Source of the DNA: Pirellula sp. SH-Sr6A
Lineage (GTDB): Bacteria > Planctomycetota > Planctomycetia > Pirellulales > Pirellulaceae
Assembly: GCF_001610875.1 (NCBI RefSeq)
Contig: NZ_CP011272.1
Location: 2,647,988-2,711,987, forward strand
Length of the DNA stretch: 64,000 bases
Reading direction: 5' to 3'
The notes beneath the pieces are model-generated. The model made no database searches. It was not told where the DNA came from and was given only the letters and a program-made list of their open reading frames with translations. Each line of letters opens with the position of its first letter. The stretch's first letter is position 1. A program made the translations under genes and the position numbers. Of the stretch, positions 1 through 8,760 are shown one piece after another.

Positions 1-370
1 ATCTTGGCAATCGAACGAATCGGCTTGCACGCTCAATGACCCGGAGGAGTTTTTCTTTATCGCTTCCTTGAGGCAATCGTTGATAGGTAAGCGAAAAGCC
101 CGATAGCCGAAACAAGACAACGCACAGTCGAAGTAAAGCTCGCAATCGTGCTGTGCGCCGCTCGAGAAGGTAGACCCTTCTTTCGAGGCTATCGGCGTAA
201 TCACTTTTTGCCGTCAGAGTCACGACCGGTCGAGGTCGAGCCTTAGTCCAGCCATGGATGGTAGATCGCGGCACACCGATTCGTTTCGCGGTCTCCGTTC
301 TTCCAGATCGGAAGACCAATTCCCACAAACGGTGGTCATACGAGTTCTGCTGGCGTTTAGGTGCGATCAA
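1..370 (-). CDS. DDE transposase, N-terminal part, runs off the left edge
   Basis: An open minus-strand frame of about 123 codons starts at a TTG near 370 and is still open at base 1. Its first part contains a helix-turn-helix-like stretch (TETAKRIGVPRSTIHGW) followed by an arginine-rich linker. The same protein family is encoded by the broken copy at 3528-4499, and the two nucleotide sequences align over about 370 bases with scattered substitutions. At the position where the other copy has a TAA stop, this copy reads AAA (Lys), so this copy may be the healthier one. The catalytic domain would lie outside the window. I infer an IS3/IS481-like integrase-type transposase from the full-length copy. 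The start codon is uncertain. Confidence 0.6.
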   Translation of the reverse strand, partial: MIAPKRQQNSYDHRLWELVFRSGRTETAKRIGVPRSTIHGWTKARPRPVVTLTAKSDYADSLERRVYLLERRTARLRALLRLCVVLFRLSGFSLTYQRLPQGSDKEKLLRVIERASRFVRLPR

Positions 371-425
371 TGCAATGTCCCTCTAGATCTCGATACGGTC
401 TTCACCTTGATGCTATATTGAGCGA

Positions 426-1481
426 ATGAACGAGCCACCAAAAAAAGATGAGGACGAACGCTTCATGCCGGGGGATGACTCAAGCGAAGTCGTCCAAACG
501 CCTTTCGATCGATTGCTGTCGCGGACATTGATGCAAAAGGAGTCCGCGCAGGAATTGGTGCGATCCCATCTTCCTCCCGAGTTTGTGGCGCATCTGAAGC
601 CGGAGACGCTAGAGCAAGCCGACACCAGCTTCATCGACGCCAATCTAAAACGGCGATTTGCCGATCGCTTGTTCAAAGTAGAGATGATCGACGAAACGGC
701 GCGAGAGCTGGGGATGGAAACTCTTCACGTTCATTTGCTTGTGCTGGTAGATCACAAGAGCGCACCAGACAAGCACACCGTTATCCAGATGCTTGGCTAC
801 ATGGTCCGCATTTGGGAGCACAGCTTGGAAAACAGCTTACCGGTGATTCCCATCATTCCCTGGGTCATCTACAACGGCGTGCGGCCTTGGACGGTGGCCA
901 AGAGCCTCTCCGAGCTCATTCCGATCCCGGATTCCTGGAAGCGTTACGTGCCGGGAATGGAGATTCCGATTCTCGATGTGAGTCGAATGAAGGATTCGGA
1001 TATGGCCGGGGAGCCAATTTTGCATATCACGTTTACTCTGCTAAAATACGGGAGAGATGAAGAATTGGCGGCTATGCTGAGGCAGGTATTTCGAAGCGTC
1101 GCAGGTCAGTTCGAAGGCAACCGGGCATCGACGTTGCTCGACACGATAAGGAAGTATGTTATGTCCGTAAATCCGATCGTAGGCGAAAACGAAGTCCAAG
1201 GGATATTTGCAGAATTCTGGCCCGTAAAACCCGAGCCAGGCTCCGTCGCTGACCAATTGCTCACGAAAGGGCGTCAGGAGGGACGACAGGAGGGACGACA
1301 GGAGGGACGTCAGGAGGGACGACAGGAAGGGCGTCAGGAGGGCGAGATTAGATTGATCCGTACTCTCGAGTCCATCCTAGGTGTGGAGTCTGAGGCAACG
1401 GACCTTGCTGGTAAGAGCCTTGAGGAACTTCAAGAGATCACAGAGTCCCTCCAGGATCGCATCCACCGGCGTGGCGGCTGA
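426..1481 (+). CDS. Rpn/YhgA-like PD-(D/E)XK nuclease (transposase_31 family)
   Basis: The 351-residue product resembles the Rpn family (recombination-promoting nuclease, formerly putative transposase). The N-terminal 170 residues have the expected order: a DRLLSRTLMQ stretch, a D-T-S-F-I-D-A segment, then a hydrophobic strand ending in VDHKS, which fits the D/E-x-K half of a PD-(D/E)XK active site. A long helical region follows. Near residues 283-306 there is a perfect RQEG tetrapeptide repeated six times, then a charged helical C-terminus. Rpn proteins are thought to nick or cleave DNA and often sit among mobile elements, as here between two transposase copies. The ATG at 426 is the only good start. 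Function is by family resemblance only. Confidence 0.8.
   Translation: MNEPPKKDEDERFMPGDDSSEVVQTPFDRLLSRTLMQKESAQELVRSHLPPEFVAHLKPETLEQADTSFIDANLKRRFADRLFKVEMIDETARELGMETLHVHLLVLVDHKSAPDKHTVIQMLGYMVRIWEHSLENSLPVIPIIPWVIYNGVRPWTVAKSLSELIPIPDSWKRYVPGMEIPILDVSRMKDSDMAGEPILHITFTLLKYGRDEELAAMLRQVFRSVAGQFEGNRASTLLDTIRKYVMSVNPIVGENEVQGIFAEFWPVKPEPGSVADQLLTKGRQEGRQEGRQEGRQEGRQEGRQEGEIRLIRTLESILGVESEATDLAGKSLEELQEITESLQDRIHRRGG
1272..1343 (+). repeat. 12-bp minisatellite, six units, coding (RQEG)6
   Basis: Six consecutive 12-base units of the form CGWCAGGAGGGA lie in frame inside the Rpn-like gene. Units differ only at a few positions (T/A at base 3, and substitutions in the last units). Because the unit is a multiple of three, gain or loss of units would keep the frame. 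Confidence 0.9.
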
Positions 1482-1727
1482 CATATTGAGCGGAAGAAGT
1501 TCGTTACGGCCTTGTCCATTCCAGAAATCGCTGTTTAACTGTGTGTGCGAGATTAAAAAACAGTGTCTGATTGTGAACCGAATTTGAAGAATGGGTTCGA
1601 ACTCGTTCCGACCGATAGCAATATACCGAACGGGTCTCGAAACCACTTAAGTCCTTTCCATAAAACAACTTACAGCTCTTACAAAAAGAGAGTATTGTTA
1701 CGAAGAGGGTTGCGCTCGGGGAGCTTT

Positions 1728-1749
1728 CGTCAAAGTTCTAACTTTGACG
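1728..1749. repeat. Perfect inverted repeat, 10-bp arms
   Basis: CGTCAAAGTT and AACTTTGACG are separated by two bases. There is no T-run after it. It lies 15 bases before a typical intrinsic terminator and could be an operator or a cruciform. No role is assigned. Confidence 0.6.
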
Positions 1750-1763
1750 ACCGAAAGACTTAG

Positions 1764-1799
1764 CGCCCGGCGTCGAGAGATCGACCGCCGGGCGTTTTT
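1764..1799 (+). terminator. Intrinsic terminator
   Basis: CGCCCGGCG and CGCCGGGCG form a perfect 9-bp GC-rich stem around a 13-base loop and are followed at once by TTTTT. The T-run on the plus strand fits transcription arriving from the Rpn-like gene side. The 1482-2060 stretch holds this terminator, the inverted repeat just before it, and no gene that I can support. Confidence 0.8.
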
Positions 1800-2060
1800 C
1801 GTTTCTACCCAGTCTTTCGCGGGTTTCCAACGCTTTTAGCGTTCCGCCGCGCCCTGTGCAAAAACTTGATTGCATTGCCAAAGGCGATTTTTCGGACGGA
1901 AAAGCTGTAGGATCGAGAATAGCTTGAATCAGATTTGAGATCGCACGTTGAACACTTCTTGACGCAGATGGCTGCGGTGCAGATGGATGTTCGCTTTGCG
2001 CGCAGCAGAAAGCTAAAACCTGAAATGAACGTATCAAAGAAGGTAGAACGATGATTTGAG

Positions 2061-3170
2061 CTACGCCGCTCTGCGGCTATAGCTCTTGAGCAGTCCACCG
2101 AGCCGTTCTTTGCAACGAATCTCAGAAATCGGAATTGAAACGGTTTCGGATTGCTTAGTTCTAGACTTCGATCTTTTCTTTGTTCTGGTACCGTTAATCA
2201 CAAGCTCGTTCTCCAGTCCTTGGTGCGGCCGTTCTTCGTGATAGTAGTCTTTGAATTCTTGGCAAAGGAGGTCCATGTGTTTGTGGCCAAAGACGACAAA
2301 ATGGTCGAGACATTCTTGCTTGAGCGTTTGAACGAATCGCTCGGCAAAGGCGACCATGTTCGGGGATCGGATCGGAGTTCGTTGGGTTCTGATCTTTTCC
2401 TTTTCAAAACCATCCATGAACAACTTGGAGTACTTTGCGTCGTTGTCGAGCATCAAGATCTTGCATTTCGGACCTCCCGTCTTTGTCGACTCGATAAACG
2501 TTGTCGCTTGCTGAACCATCCACTGCTCATCTGGATTGTAGGTCGACGGCGAAATGTAGACGCGACGTGTTTCGACGTTGATAAAGATCAAAACAAAGAT
2601 GTCTCGAAGGCCACCCTTCGAAACGATCTTCTTCGAGAAGAAGTCGCATTGCCAAAGTGTTTTCGCATGGCGAGTGACGAACTCGTCCCAAGTGCCCGGT
2701 CCACGCTTAGGGCCTGACTCGAAGCCATTGCGTTTGAGGACATTTTTGACCGTGTTGCGCGTTACCGATTCGATCCCCAGTTTTTTGAGTTCACCGAGGA
2801 TCCTGGTGTAGCCCCAGGAATTGTCTTTGGCCAGTTTAAGGATCAGTTTCTCGATATCCTTTGCAGTCCGGGGACGACCGCTTTTGCCTTTTCGGCGCGC
2901 CTTGGATTTTGCTGCTGCTTCGCGAATCCAGCGACGGATGGTCCCGGGGTGAACAATCGTGGCCAACTCATTGAGTGCCGAACCAAGATTTTTGGCAAAA
3001 CGAATCAGGCGGTTCTTCTCGCGTTCAGTTAGACTAATTCGATCGGGAAGCCGACTGCGGAGGATTTGGTTCTCCGCCTTGAGGTAGTTGACCTGGCGGG
3101 CGAGTTCCCTGTCCGTTGACCCGGCAATGACGAGCAAGAGGGATGTGTAAACGTTGCGGAAGCTTGCCAT
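2061..3170 (-). CDS. DDE transposase / integrase-core protein
   Basis: A 369-residue product when started at the ATG at 3170 (a longer frame reaches 3260 but its extra residues look non-coding). The order is an N-terminal coiled or HTH region (ARQVNYLKAENQILRSRLPDR), a helical HTH_29-like domain (RPRTAKDIEKLILKLAKDN), then an integrase core. The catalytic triad can be read as Asp in LWQCDFFSK, Asp in ILMLDNDAKY and Glu in AFAERFVQTLKQE. The C-terminus RPHQGL is typical of rve-type transposases. The frame is uninterrupted, so the gene may be active. I could not recognise terminal inverted repeats with confidence. Confidence 0.85.
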   Translation of the reverse strand: MASFRNVYTSLLLVIAGSTDRELARQVNYLKAENQILRSRLPDRISLTEREKNRLIRFAKNLGSALNELATIVHPGTIRRWIREAAAKSKARRKGKSGRPRTAKDIEKLILKLAKDNSWGYTRILGELKKLGIESVTRNTVKNVLKRNGFESGPKRGPGTWDEFVTRHAKTLWQCDFFSKKIVSKGGLRDIFVLIFINVETRRVYISPSTYNPDEQWMVQQATTFIESTKTGGPKCKILMLDNDAKYSKLFMDGFEKEKIRTQRTPIRSPNMVAFAERFVQTLKQECLDHFVVFGHKHMDLLCQEFKDYYHEERPHQGLENELVINGTRTKKRSKSRTKQSETVSIPISEIRCKERLGGLLKSYSRRAA

Positions 3171-3527
3171 AATGAAAAGCCGTGAATTCCCGAGAAGTAC
3201 ATTGGCGGAGCGCACTTTTTGCACCCCGGATGTGGGTCTAGGATAGTTCGGCGGCTGCATGTAACAACTGCTTCATGGCGGTGCAGCCGGTTGAGTACTG
3301 CGAACGCCGGATCGCAGCGATTGTTAATTGGTATGTCGCATGCGATCGAGACCGATGCGGGGCACCGTTGCAACCCAAAAGCCGTTAACAGCAGTTTTTG
3401 TAAGCACTTAAGTGCAAGTCGCGGAAAGTTGAAATGAATAAAAACGCGCGCAGCGAAAGTCCTGACTGTTAAGCAGATTTTCCGCAACGCGGCACACCTT
3501 TTACGACCGAGCGATCCGGTCTTGAAC
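3171..3527. other. Gene-free stretch between two transposase genes
   Basis: No convincing coding frame is seen. It probably contains the right end of the transposable element at 2061-3170 and the point where the broken transposase copy to the right lost its C-terminal half. Nothing else can be supported. Confidence 0.4.
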
Positions 3528-4499
3528 TCAAAAAGCTCTTTGTTTTGCCGCATTTTCCAAATCGACTTCTCCGAGAAGGTTCCTTATCAGGGGCGGTCCG
3601 GGGAGGTCCATAACAGCAGAGGGTACTGTGTTTTCGGGGAGTCCCTTCGCTGCTTCCTTGAGGAGTTCCGCTGTCGTGTCTGTTTCGAAAGTGTCGTTCA
3701 AGCGCCATGCGAGAATGCGGCGCGAGAAGTTATCGAGAATTGCGTGAAGCTACACGCGGCTGCCATCGAGCAATCGAACAATGGTTGTATCGACATGCCA
3801 ATATTCGTTCGGCTTCGTAGCTCGTAATCCGACGCGCGGTTTCGTTGGGTAGATGCGTTTGCGAGACCGGATCCAATTTCCATTTTGAATCGCTCGGTAC
3901 CAAGTCGAGGTACAAGCGTAGACCTTTCCCAGTCGCGAGGCCAACCGAGCGATTGATCCGACGCTGAGATGACGATAGTCTTCAGACTGCACCATCGATC
4001 GCATTTCGGAGCGTTCCGTCGCAGTCATTTGCCCTGGCAAAGATCTGGGACAAGACGAGACATCATCGAGTCCACATTCTTGCGCGTTCTTCCAATCGTA
4101 GTAGCGTGAAGAAGAGAGTCCAATGCAGGCAAGTAATCTCGGCAATCGAACGAAGAGGCTTGCATGGTCGATGACTCGGAGGAGTTTTTCTTTGTCGCTC
4201 CCCTGAGGCAAGCGTTGGTAGGTAAGCGAAAAACCCCATAGCCGAAACAAGACAACGCATAGTCGAAGTAAAGCTCTCAATCGTGCTGTGCGCCGCTCGA
4301 GAAGGTAGACCCGCCTTTCGAGGCTCTCGACGTAATCACCTTATGCCGTCAGGGTCACGACGGGTCGACGTCGAGCTTTGGTCCAGCCATGGATCGTAGA
4401 TCGCGGCACACCGATTCGTCTCGCGGTCTCCGTTCTTTCAGATCGGAAAACCAATGTTCGCAGTCGGTGGTTACACGGGTTCTGTTGACTGAAAGCCAT
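3528..4499 (-). pseudogene. Integrase-type transposase, broken by two stop codons and 3'-truncated
   Basis: One reading frame runs from an ATG at 4499 to a TGA at 3528-3530 but is interrupted twice: TAA at 4341-4343, where the left-edge copy has a lysine codon, and TAG at 3750-3752, in the context GSRV-stop-LHAILDNFSRRI where a tyrosine codon would fit. Recognisable parts are the HTH (TETARRIGVPRSTIHGW), a central helical region with SSSRYYDWK, and the start of the rve catalytic domain with YWHVDTT (first Asp). After VPSAVMD the sequence no longer resembles the family and ends early, so the last catalytic residue is lost. It is a dead relative of the copy at the left edge. Confidence 0.85.
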
Positions 4500-4868
4500 A
4501 AACAAACGGGCGAACTAGTGGTAGCAACGATACGTCAGTCAGGAGGCTTACAGCCAAGAAGAGGAAGGGGGCATACGGATTCCTAGCGATGCTCCTAGGC
4601 TACGATATTCATGCCCTTCAGGCAAAAGAAGTCGAGACGGATAACAGACTCATCGAATTCTTGAGCCCGTGGGGAGCGAATCCCGACAATCAACACTAAT
4701 AAGGAATAGCAACACGATTGTCTTGGTTTTTGATTAGTGCGAATTAGTGGAGATTAGTGTTCCTCTTTGCTCGGCCTCTTTCTGACGATCCTCAGGGATC
4801 GAACCATACTTGAGCCTGTCGGTTCAGAGCAGGCGTTTTTGACGCATCGGCTGACGATGGACGCGACG
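4500..4868. other. Gene-free stretch
   Basis: No supported gene. Around 4732-4761 the octamer-like phrase ATTAGTG appears three times in close succession. The right part probably still contains degraded sequence of the integrase gene annotated next to it, out of frame. Confidence 0.4.
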
Positions 4869-5129
4869 TCAACGAAAACGATTGAAACAGGTAGACGTGC
4901 TGGCGTATCGTTCCGAATCGAGCTTGTGCTCATTCTCATCCAGCCATCCCTCGCAAAGAGCTTCGATCGAAGTCTCCGAGTGCTTGTAGTTGCTGAGGTC
5001 GATCAGCTTCCGCCACACGTCGAATGCTTTGGTTTCATCAGGGTCGAGACGGATCTGCTTCCCGTGTCGATCTTTGACGTACCAACAATTCAGTTTTGTG
5101 ATCCAAAACGGCTTCTACATGTTGTGCAT
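4869..5129 (-). pseudogene. Decayed tyrosine-recombinase (phage-type integrase) N-terminal fragment
   Basis: From an ATG at 5129 the frame reads MHNM, a TAG stop, then KPFWITKLNCWYVK and HGKQIRLDPDETKAF, which matches the N-terminal style of planctomycete tyrosine integrases (a short beta module contacting the arm site, then a SAM-like core-binding domain, here DSERYAS). The frame ends in TGA at 4869-4871. A related stretch continues in another frame to about 4790, suggesting a frameshift. The catalytic domain is absent. It lies 139 bases from the 3' end of tRNA-Arg(CCT), a usual attachment site for such integrases. Family call is by my own reading only. Confidence 0.55.
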
Positions 5130-5267
5130 CTCCTGGCCGATAACTTAGCCATGGGATGGACAACTTAGGTCTCGCGCGGGGTGATTTCCGGTAGGGTTTG
5201 GTGCATTTTTGGTGCACAGTCCAATTTTGGGCTAGCGAAAAAGATGGTTTCACCAATGATTTTACAG

Positions 5268-5341
5268 TACCCCCGGCAAGGTTCGAACTTGCGACCTCAG
5301 CTTTAGGAAAGCCGCGCTCTATCCAACTGAGCTACGAGGGC
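5268..5341 (-). tRNA. tRNA-Arg (anticodon CCT)
   Basis: A 74-base cloverleaf reads on the minus strand: acceptor GCCCTCG pairs with CGGGGGT (two G-U pairs), D-stem GCTC/GAGC, anticodon stem CGGCT/AGCTG with loop TTCCTAA, and T-stem GCAAG/CTTGC with loop TTCGAAC. Discriminator base is A. The anticodon lies at 5305-5307. CCA is not encoded. Confidence 0.93.
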
Positions 5342-5468
5342 GAACTGCTTGTCCGGTTCCTTTCCAGGCCCCAGATGAACAACTGCGAAAATCATGATAG
5401 CAGCATCCGACGGTTCCCAAAAGTCTCTTCTCGTTGCGAACATTTCGTAAGCCAAAAACTCCGGACCT

Positions 5469-6566
5469 ATGACGTCTCACGATTGGAACCCTAACTCGGA
5501 ATCTTGCTCGATCGGCGACTCGCTTTTCGGACATCGCATCGGTGACGCCAATCTCAATCGCGCCCAAGAAGCTCTCCGTACCCTCGAAGACCTGGCCCGC
5601 TTCCGCAACTTGCACCACCTCCAACATGCCTACAAAGAAACACGCCATCTCCTCCAATCCTCCACCCAATCTTGGAACGCCAACGCCCTACTGACGGCGC
5701 GCGATGCAACCGGCGATGTCGGTAGGACCTTCAAAACTCCCACCGAACTCCAAAGACCTAGCGCCTTCATCGATGTCGCTGCCGCTGCCGCCCAACGCTT
5801 GCAACAATCCCTCCGCGCGCTCGAAGAAGTCGCCAAAGTCCTCTACCCAAACTCGGCACCGTCGATCGAAGCAATCCGATACCGATCCTACGATCTGAAT
5901 GCCTCGCTTCAACTCTCGCTCCAACGCGATCGGGAATTCCTCACCCGCGCAAAACTCTATGTTCTCGCCGATTGCACTCCTTCCTTAAAGGACTTTCAAA
6001 CAAGAATCCAAGCGATCGCCCGAGCAGGAGCCGATCTCATCCAACTCCGCGAGAAAGAAAAGGACGCCGCGGAGATCTTGACCTACGCCCAAGCCGCAAT
6101 CGATGCGATCGACCCGCACACCACTCGCTTGATCATGAACGATCGAGCCGACTTGGCTGCCCTCGCCAATACTTTCGGGCTCCATGTCGGGCAAACCGAT
6201 CTACGATTGGACCAAGCCCGCAAGATTGTTTCCACAAGCGCCATCATTGGCCTATCCACCCATTCCCTCGAACAGGTCCAATTCGCGATCCAACAAGGTG
6301 CGGATTACATCGGATGCGGCCCGACCTTTCCGTCGACAACGAAACACTTCGATGCGTTTGCAGGCCTTCCCTTCCTCCGTGCCGCCGCACCACTCGTTGC
6401 CGATGCTCAACTGCCCGCCTTTGCTATAGGCGGGATTCGCGAAGAGAATTTGGATCAAGTCCTCGACACGGGGTTGCAGCGCGTCGTCGTCGGCAACGCG
6501 ATTTGGAATGCCGCCGAACCCGATCGAATCACGGAACGATTCCGGTCTCGTTTGGATCGCGTTTAA
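5469..6566 (+). CDS. thiE: Thiamine-phosphate synthase with N-terminal ThiD2-like domain
   Basis: A 365-residue fusion. Residues 15-160 (GDANLNRAQEALRTLEDLARF, then a second QSLRALEEVAKV) match the ThiD2-type helical domain found at the N-terminus of cyanobacterial and planctomycete ThiE proteins. Residues 165-360 are a TIM-barrel ThiE: QLREK, IMNDRADLA, GLHVGQTDL, the GCGPTFPSTTKH phosphate loop and FAIGGI are all present. ThiE joins hydroxymethylpyrimidine diphosphate to thiazole phosphate to give thiamine phosphate in the cytoplasm. The gene stands alone. Its stop and the stop of the opposite-strand isomerase gene share one TTAA. No thiamine riboswitch was recognisable in the short upstream gap after the tRNA gene. 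Confidence 0.93.
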   Translation: MTSHDWNPNSESCSIGDSLFGHRIGDANLNRAQEALRTLEDLARFRNLHHLQHAYKETRHLLQSSTQSWNANALLTARDATGDVGRTFKTPTELQRPSAFIDVAAAAAQRLQQSLRALEEVAKVLYPNSAPSIEAIRYRSYDLNASLQLSLQRDREFLTRAKLYVLADCTPSLKDFQTRIQAIARAGADLIQLREKEKDAAEILTYAQAAIDAIDPHTTRLIMNDRADLAALANTFGLHVGQTDLRLDQARKIVSTSAIIGLSTHSLEQVQFAIQQGADYIGCGPTFPSTTKHFDAFAGLPFLRAAAPLVADAQLPAFAIGGIREENLDQVLDTGLQRVVVGNAIWNAAEPDRITERFRSRLDRV

Positions 6567-7378
6567 GCCCTGGAGGCGGCGATCATGTTCCGCATACTTG
6601 ACTCCAGAATGGTTTCCACCCCCGGCGAGTAATCGAACACTTCGACACTAACCCATCCTCGATAGTCGATGTCGCGGAGCGCGCGAAAGATCGGACGCTG
6701 ATCCACATCCCCCATGCCGGGGCCAAGTCGGTTTGGGTCGTTGGCATGGAAGTGAATCATGAAATCGGCGTTGTCCCGAATGATCTTGTCGATCGGCTCT
6801 CCCTCACTGCTCATCGCTTTGACATCGAGGTGCAACTGGATGCGATCGCTACCCAACTGCGCGATCAACTCTCTCGCTTGCTTCGCATGATTGAGAAAAT
6901 TGCCTTCCTGCGGACCGAGCGGTTCTATGGCGATTTGGACTCCATGTCGCTCCAGCGCCGGCAAGACCTTTTCCAACACCGACGCGGCATTCTCCATCGC
7001 TCGATCGTGCCCCATTTCGGGGGAGAAGTTGCGCTGTAGCGGCGATCCCAACACCATGATCTTTCCCTCCAAATCCGCACAAAGCGCGACGAGCTCGTCG
7101 AAGTACGCTGAGGTTCGCGCGCGAATATCCGAATCGTCGGTGGTCAGATGAAATCCCTCCGTCTTTGCCAACAGCCAATGCAGTCCGATGATCTCCAACC
7201 CAAACGACTTCGCCGCGCGGAGGTATTCCGAACGCTGCCGCGCGGTGATCCGATCGGCACGAGTACCAAGGGTAAAAGGTGCGACTTCGATGCCCGTATA
7301 GCCATGCTTCTTGGCCATCTCGAAGCCTTGTTCGATAGGCCAATCGCCGAACGTCTCATTGCAAATCGCAAACTTCAT
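6563..7378 (-). CDS. Sugar phosphate isomerase/epimerase (AP endonuclease 2-like TIM barrel)
   Basis: A 271-residue TIM-barrel protein of the xylose isomerase-like family that includes hydroxypyruvate isomerase and D-tagatose 3-epimerase. Likely metal ligands are Glu in IAIEPLGP, Asp in LHLDVKAM, His in IHFHANDPN and Glu in VSVEVFDYSPG, in the family order. The N-terminus MKFAICNETF is a typical cytoplasmic start without signal peptide. Substrate cannot be told from sequence. It overlaps thiE tail to tail by four bases and is followed upstream by an M20 peptidase gene on the same strand 63 bases away. Confidence 0.88.
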   Translation of the reverse strand: MKFAICNETFGDWPIEQGFEMAKKHGYTGIEVAPFTLGTRADRITARQRSEYLRAAKSFGLEIIGLHWLLAKTEGFHLTTDDSDIRARTSAYFDELVALCADLEGKIMVLGSPLQRNFSPEMGHDRAMENAASVLEKVLPALERHGVQIAIEPLGPQEGNFLNHAKQARELIAQLGSDRIQLHLDVKAMSSEGEPIDKIIRDNADFMIHFHANDPNRLGPGMGDVDQRPIFRALRDIDYRGWVSVEVFDYSPGVETILESSMRNMIAASRA

Positions 7379-7441
7379 CGCTGTTCCTGTTGCTGGATGG
7401 GGAGGGGGTGAGGTGGGAGGTGAAAGGAAACGGAGGAGAAA

Positions 7442-8593
7442 TCAAATCGAAGGCTTGGACTGCAGTGCGCAAAACGCCTTGGCATACGTTTCCACGCCAA
7501 GTTGCAATTGTTCCAAGCTGATCCATTCGTCGCTGCGATGCGCCTGCTGGATATCGCCCGGGCCACAGATCATCATGGCTTGCAATCGTTGCAAGACACC
7601 GGCGTCGGTCGCGTAGCAAACACTTTGCGAGGCGCGCCGACCTACCAACGAAAGCATCTGCTGAATCCAAGCCGCGTCGGGGGCAACGCTCCAGGGTTCG
7701 ACGTCATCGCTTCGAACGAAATCCAGTTGATGACGCTCGCAAATCCCTTCGACTTGCGCAACGATCGACTCAACATCCACGCCTGGCATCAAACGAAGGA
7801 AATTGTTCAGCTGGGCAAGGGAGGTGGTAACGTTGACCGCTTCCGGTTCATTGGTGATCGTCATGTTCCACGAGAGGGTCGGTGGATCGAACATCGGGTT
7901 CTGGAATCGTGGGTCTCTCTCTGTTGCATGGCGCAATTGGAGCATGGGTTCGAGAGCGGGGATTAACGCATAGTTGGCATTCAACCCGTCCCGCGTGCTC
8001 GTATGGGCACTCTTTCCACGCGCCAAGACATGGAAGCGAAGCCCTCCTTTGTGGGCATGCACGACCTCCAGCTTTGTCGGTTCTCCCACAATGCCGATCG
8101 TGTGGGACTCGACCATTTCTTCGAACAGTTGAGAGCGTCGGTCGACGAGCCGGGCACCGTGCATTCCGACCTCTTCGTCGCTCGTGACCACGAAATAGAG
8201 GGGTGCGGCGTCGTCGGTAGGAACGATCGATGCGGCGACCAGCGCGCAGGCAAGGGAGCCTTTCATGTCGCACGCTCCCCTTCCGTAGAGCCGCCCGTCT
8301 TGAACCACCGGATCAAAGGGGCCACAGAAATCGAGCGACCAGTCGTCGGCAGGCACGACATCGGTGTGAGCGAGGTAAGCCACCCCGCCGGTCCCTTTCC
8401 CCCGTTTGGCCACCAAGCTGACTTTTGTTTTTCCCTCGCTATCTCGATACGAAAGCCACTCGACTTCGAATCCGATTCGGAACAGTTCGTCGGCGACCGC
8501 TTGGCTCACCTCCTCGTTGCTTTCGTGGCTTACGGAAGGAAAACGGACTAGTTTCGTCACCAAATCGATCGCGGATTCCCAAGCAACGTTCAT
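7442..8593 (-). CDS. M20-family amidohydrolase (ArgE/DapE-like)
   Basis: A 383-residue product from the ATG at 8593, preceded by a purine-rich GAGAGAG. The frame is open further upstream but without family similarity. Dinuclear-zinc signatures are clear: AHTDVVP (first His/Asp), YGRGACDMKGS (bridging Asp), TSDEEVGM (catalytic Glu pair), VGEPTK, and a final His in QQAHRSDEW. A dimerisation domain lies near residues 170-285. The closest functional class is acetylornithine deacetylase or succinyl-diaminopimelate desuccinylase, but substrate is uncertain. It sits upstream of the sugar isomerase gene on the same strand. Confidence 0.88.
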   Translation of the reverse strand: MNVAWESAIDLVTKLVRFPSVSHESNEEVSQAVADELFRIGFEVEWLSYRDSEGKTKVSLVAKRGKGTGGVAYLAHTDVVPADDWSLDFCGPFDPVVQDGRLYGRGACDMKGSLACALVAASIVPTDDAAPLYFVVTSDEEVGMHGARLVDRRSQLFEEMVESHTIGIVGEPTKLEVVHAHKGGLRFHVLARGKSAHTSTRDGLNANYALIPALEPMLQLRHATERDPRFQNPMFDPPTLSWNMTITNEPEAVNVTTSLAQLNNFLRLMPGVDVESIVAQVEGICERHQLDFVRSDDVEPWSVAPDAAWIQQMLSLVGRRASQSVCYATDAGVLQRLQAMMICGPGDIQQAHRSDEWISLEQLQLGVETYAKAFCALQSKPSI

Positions 8594-8760
8594 AAACTCT
8601 CTCTGCGAACAGCGTCGGATCAGGCAAACATGGCTCCGATCCCGGTGGACGAATGACTCCGATTTTATCGTTTGGGATCTCTGCTGTCCCCTCCCATTCA
8701 ATTACGGTATCTTAAAGCGCTATAGGCGTACCATTCCGACGGTTTTGAAGAGGTTTTGCA

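Noticed and set aside
4767-5168. 133-codon plus-strand frame
   Set aside because: Antisense to the integrase remnant, which has recognisable residues; no family seen.
5342-5468. Possible thiamine riboswitch before thiE
   Set aside because: The short gap lacks recognisable conserved TPP-element cores; it holds only the tRNA flank.
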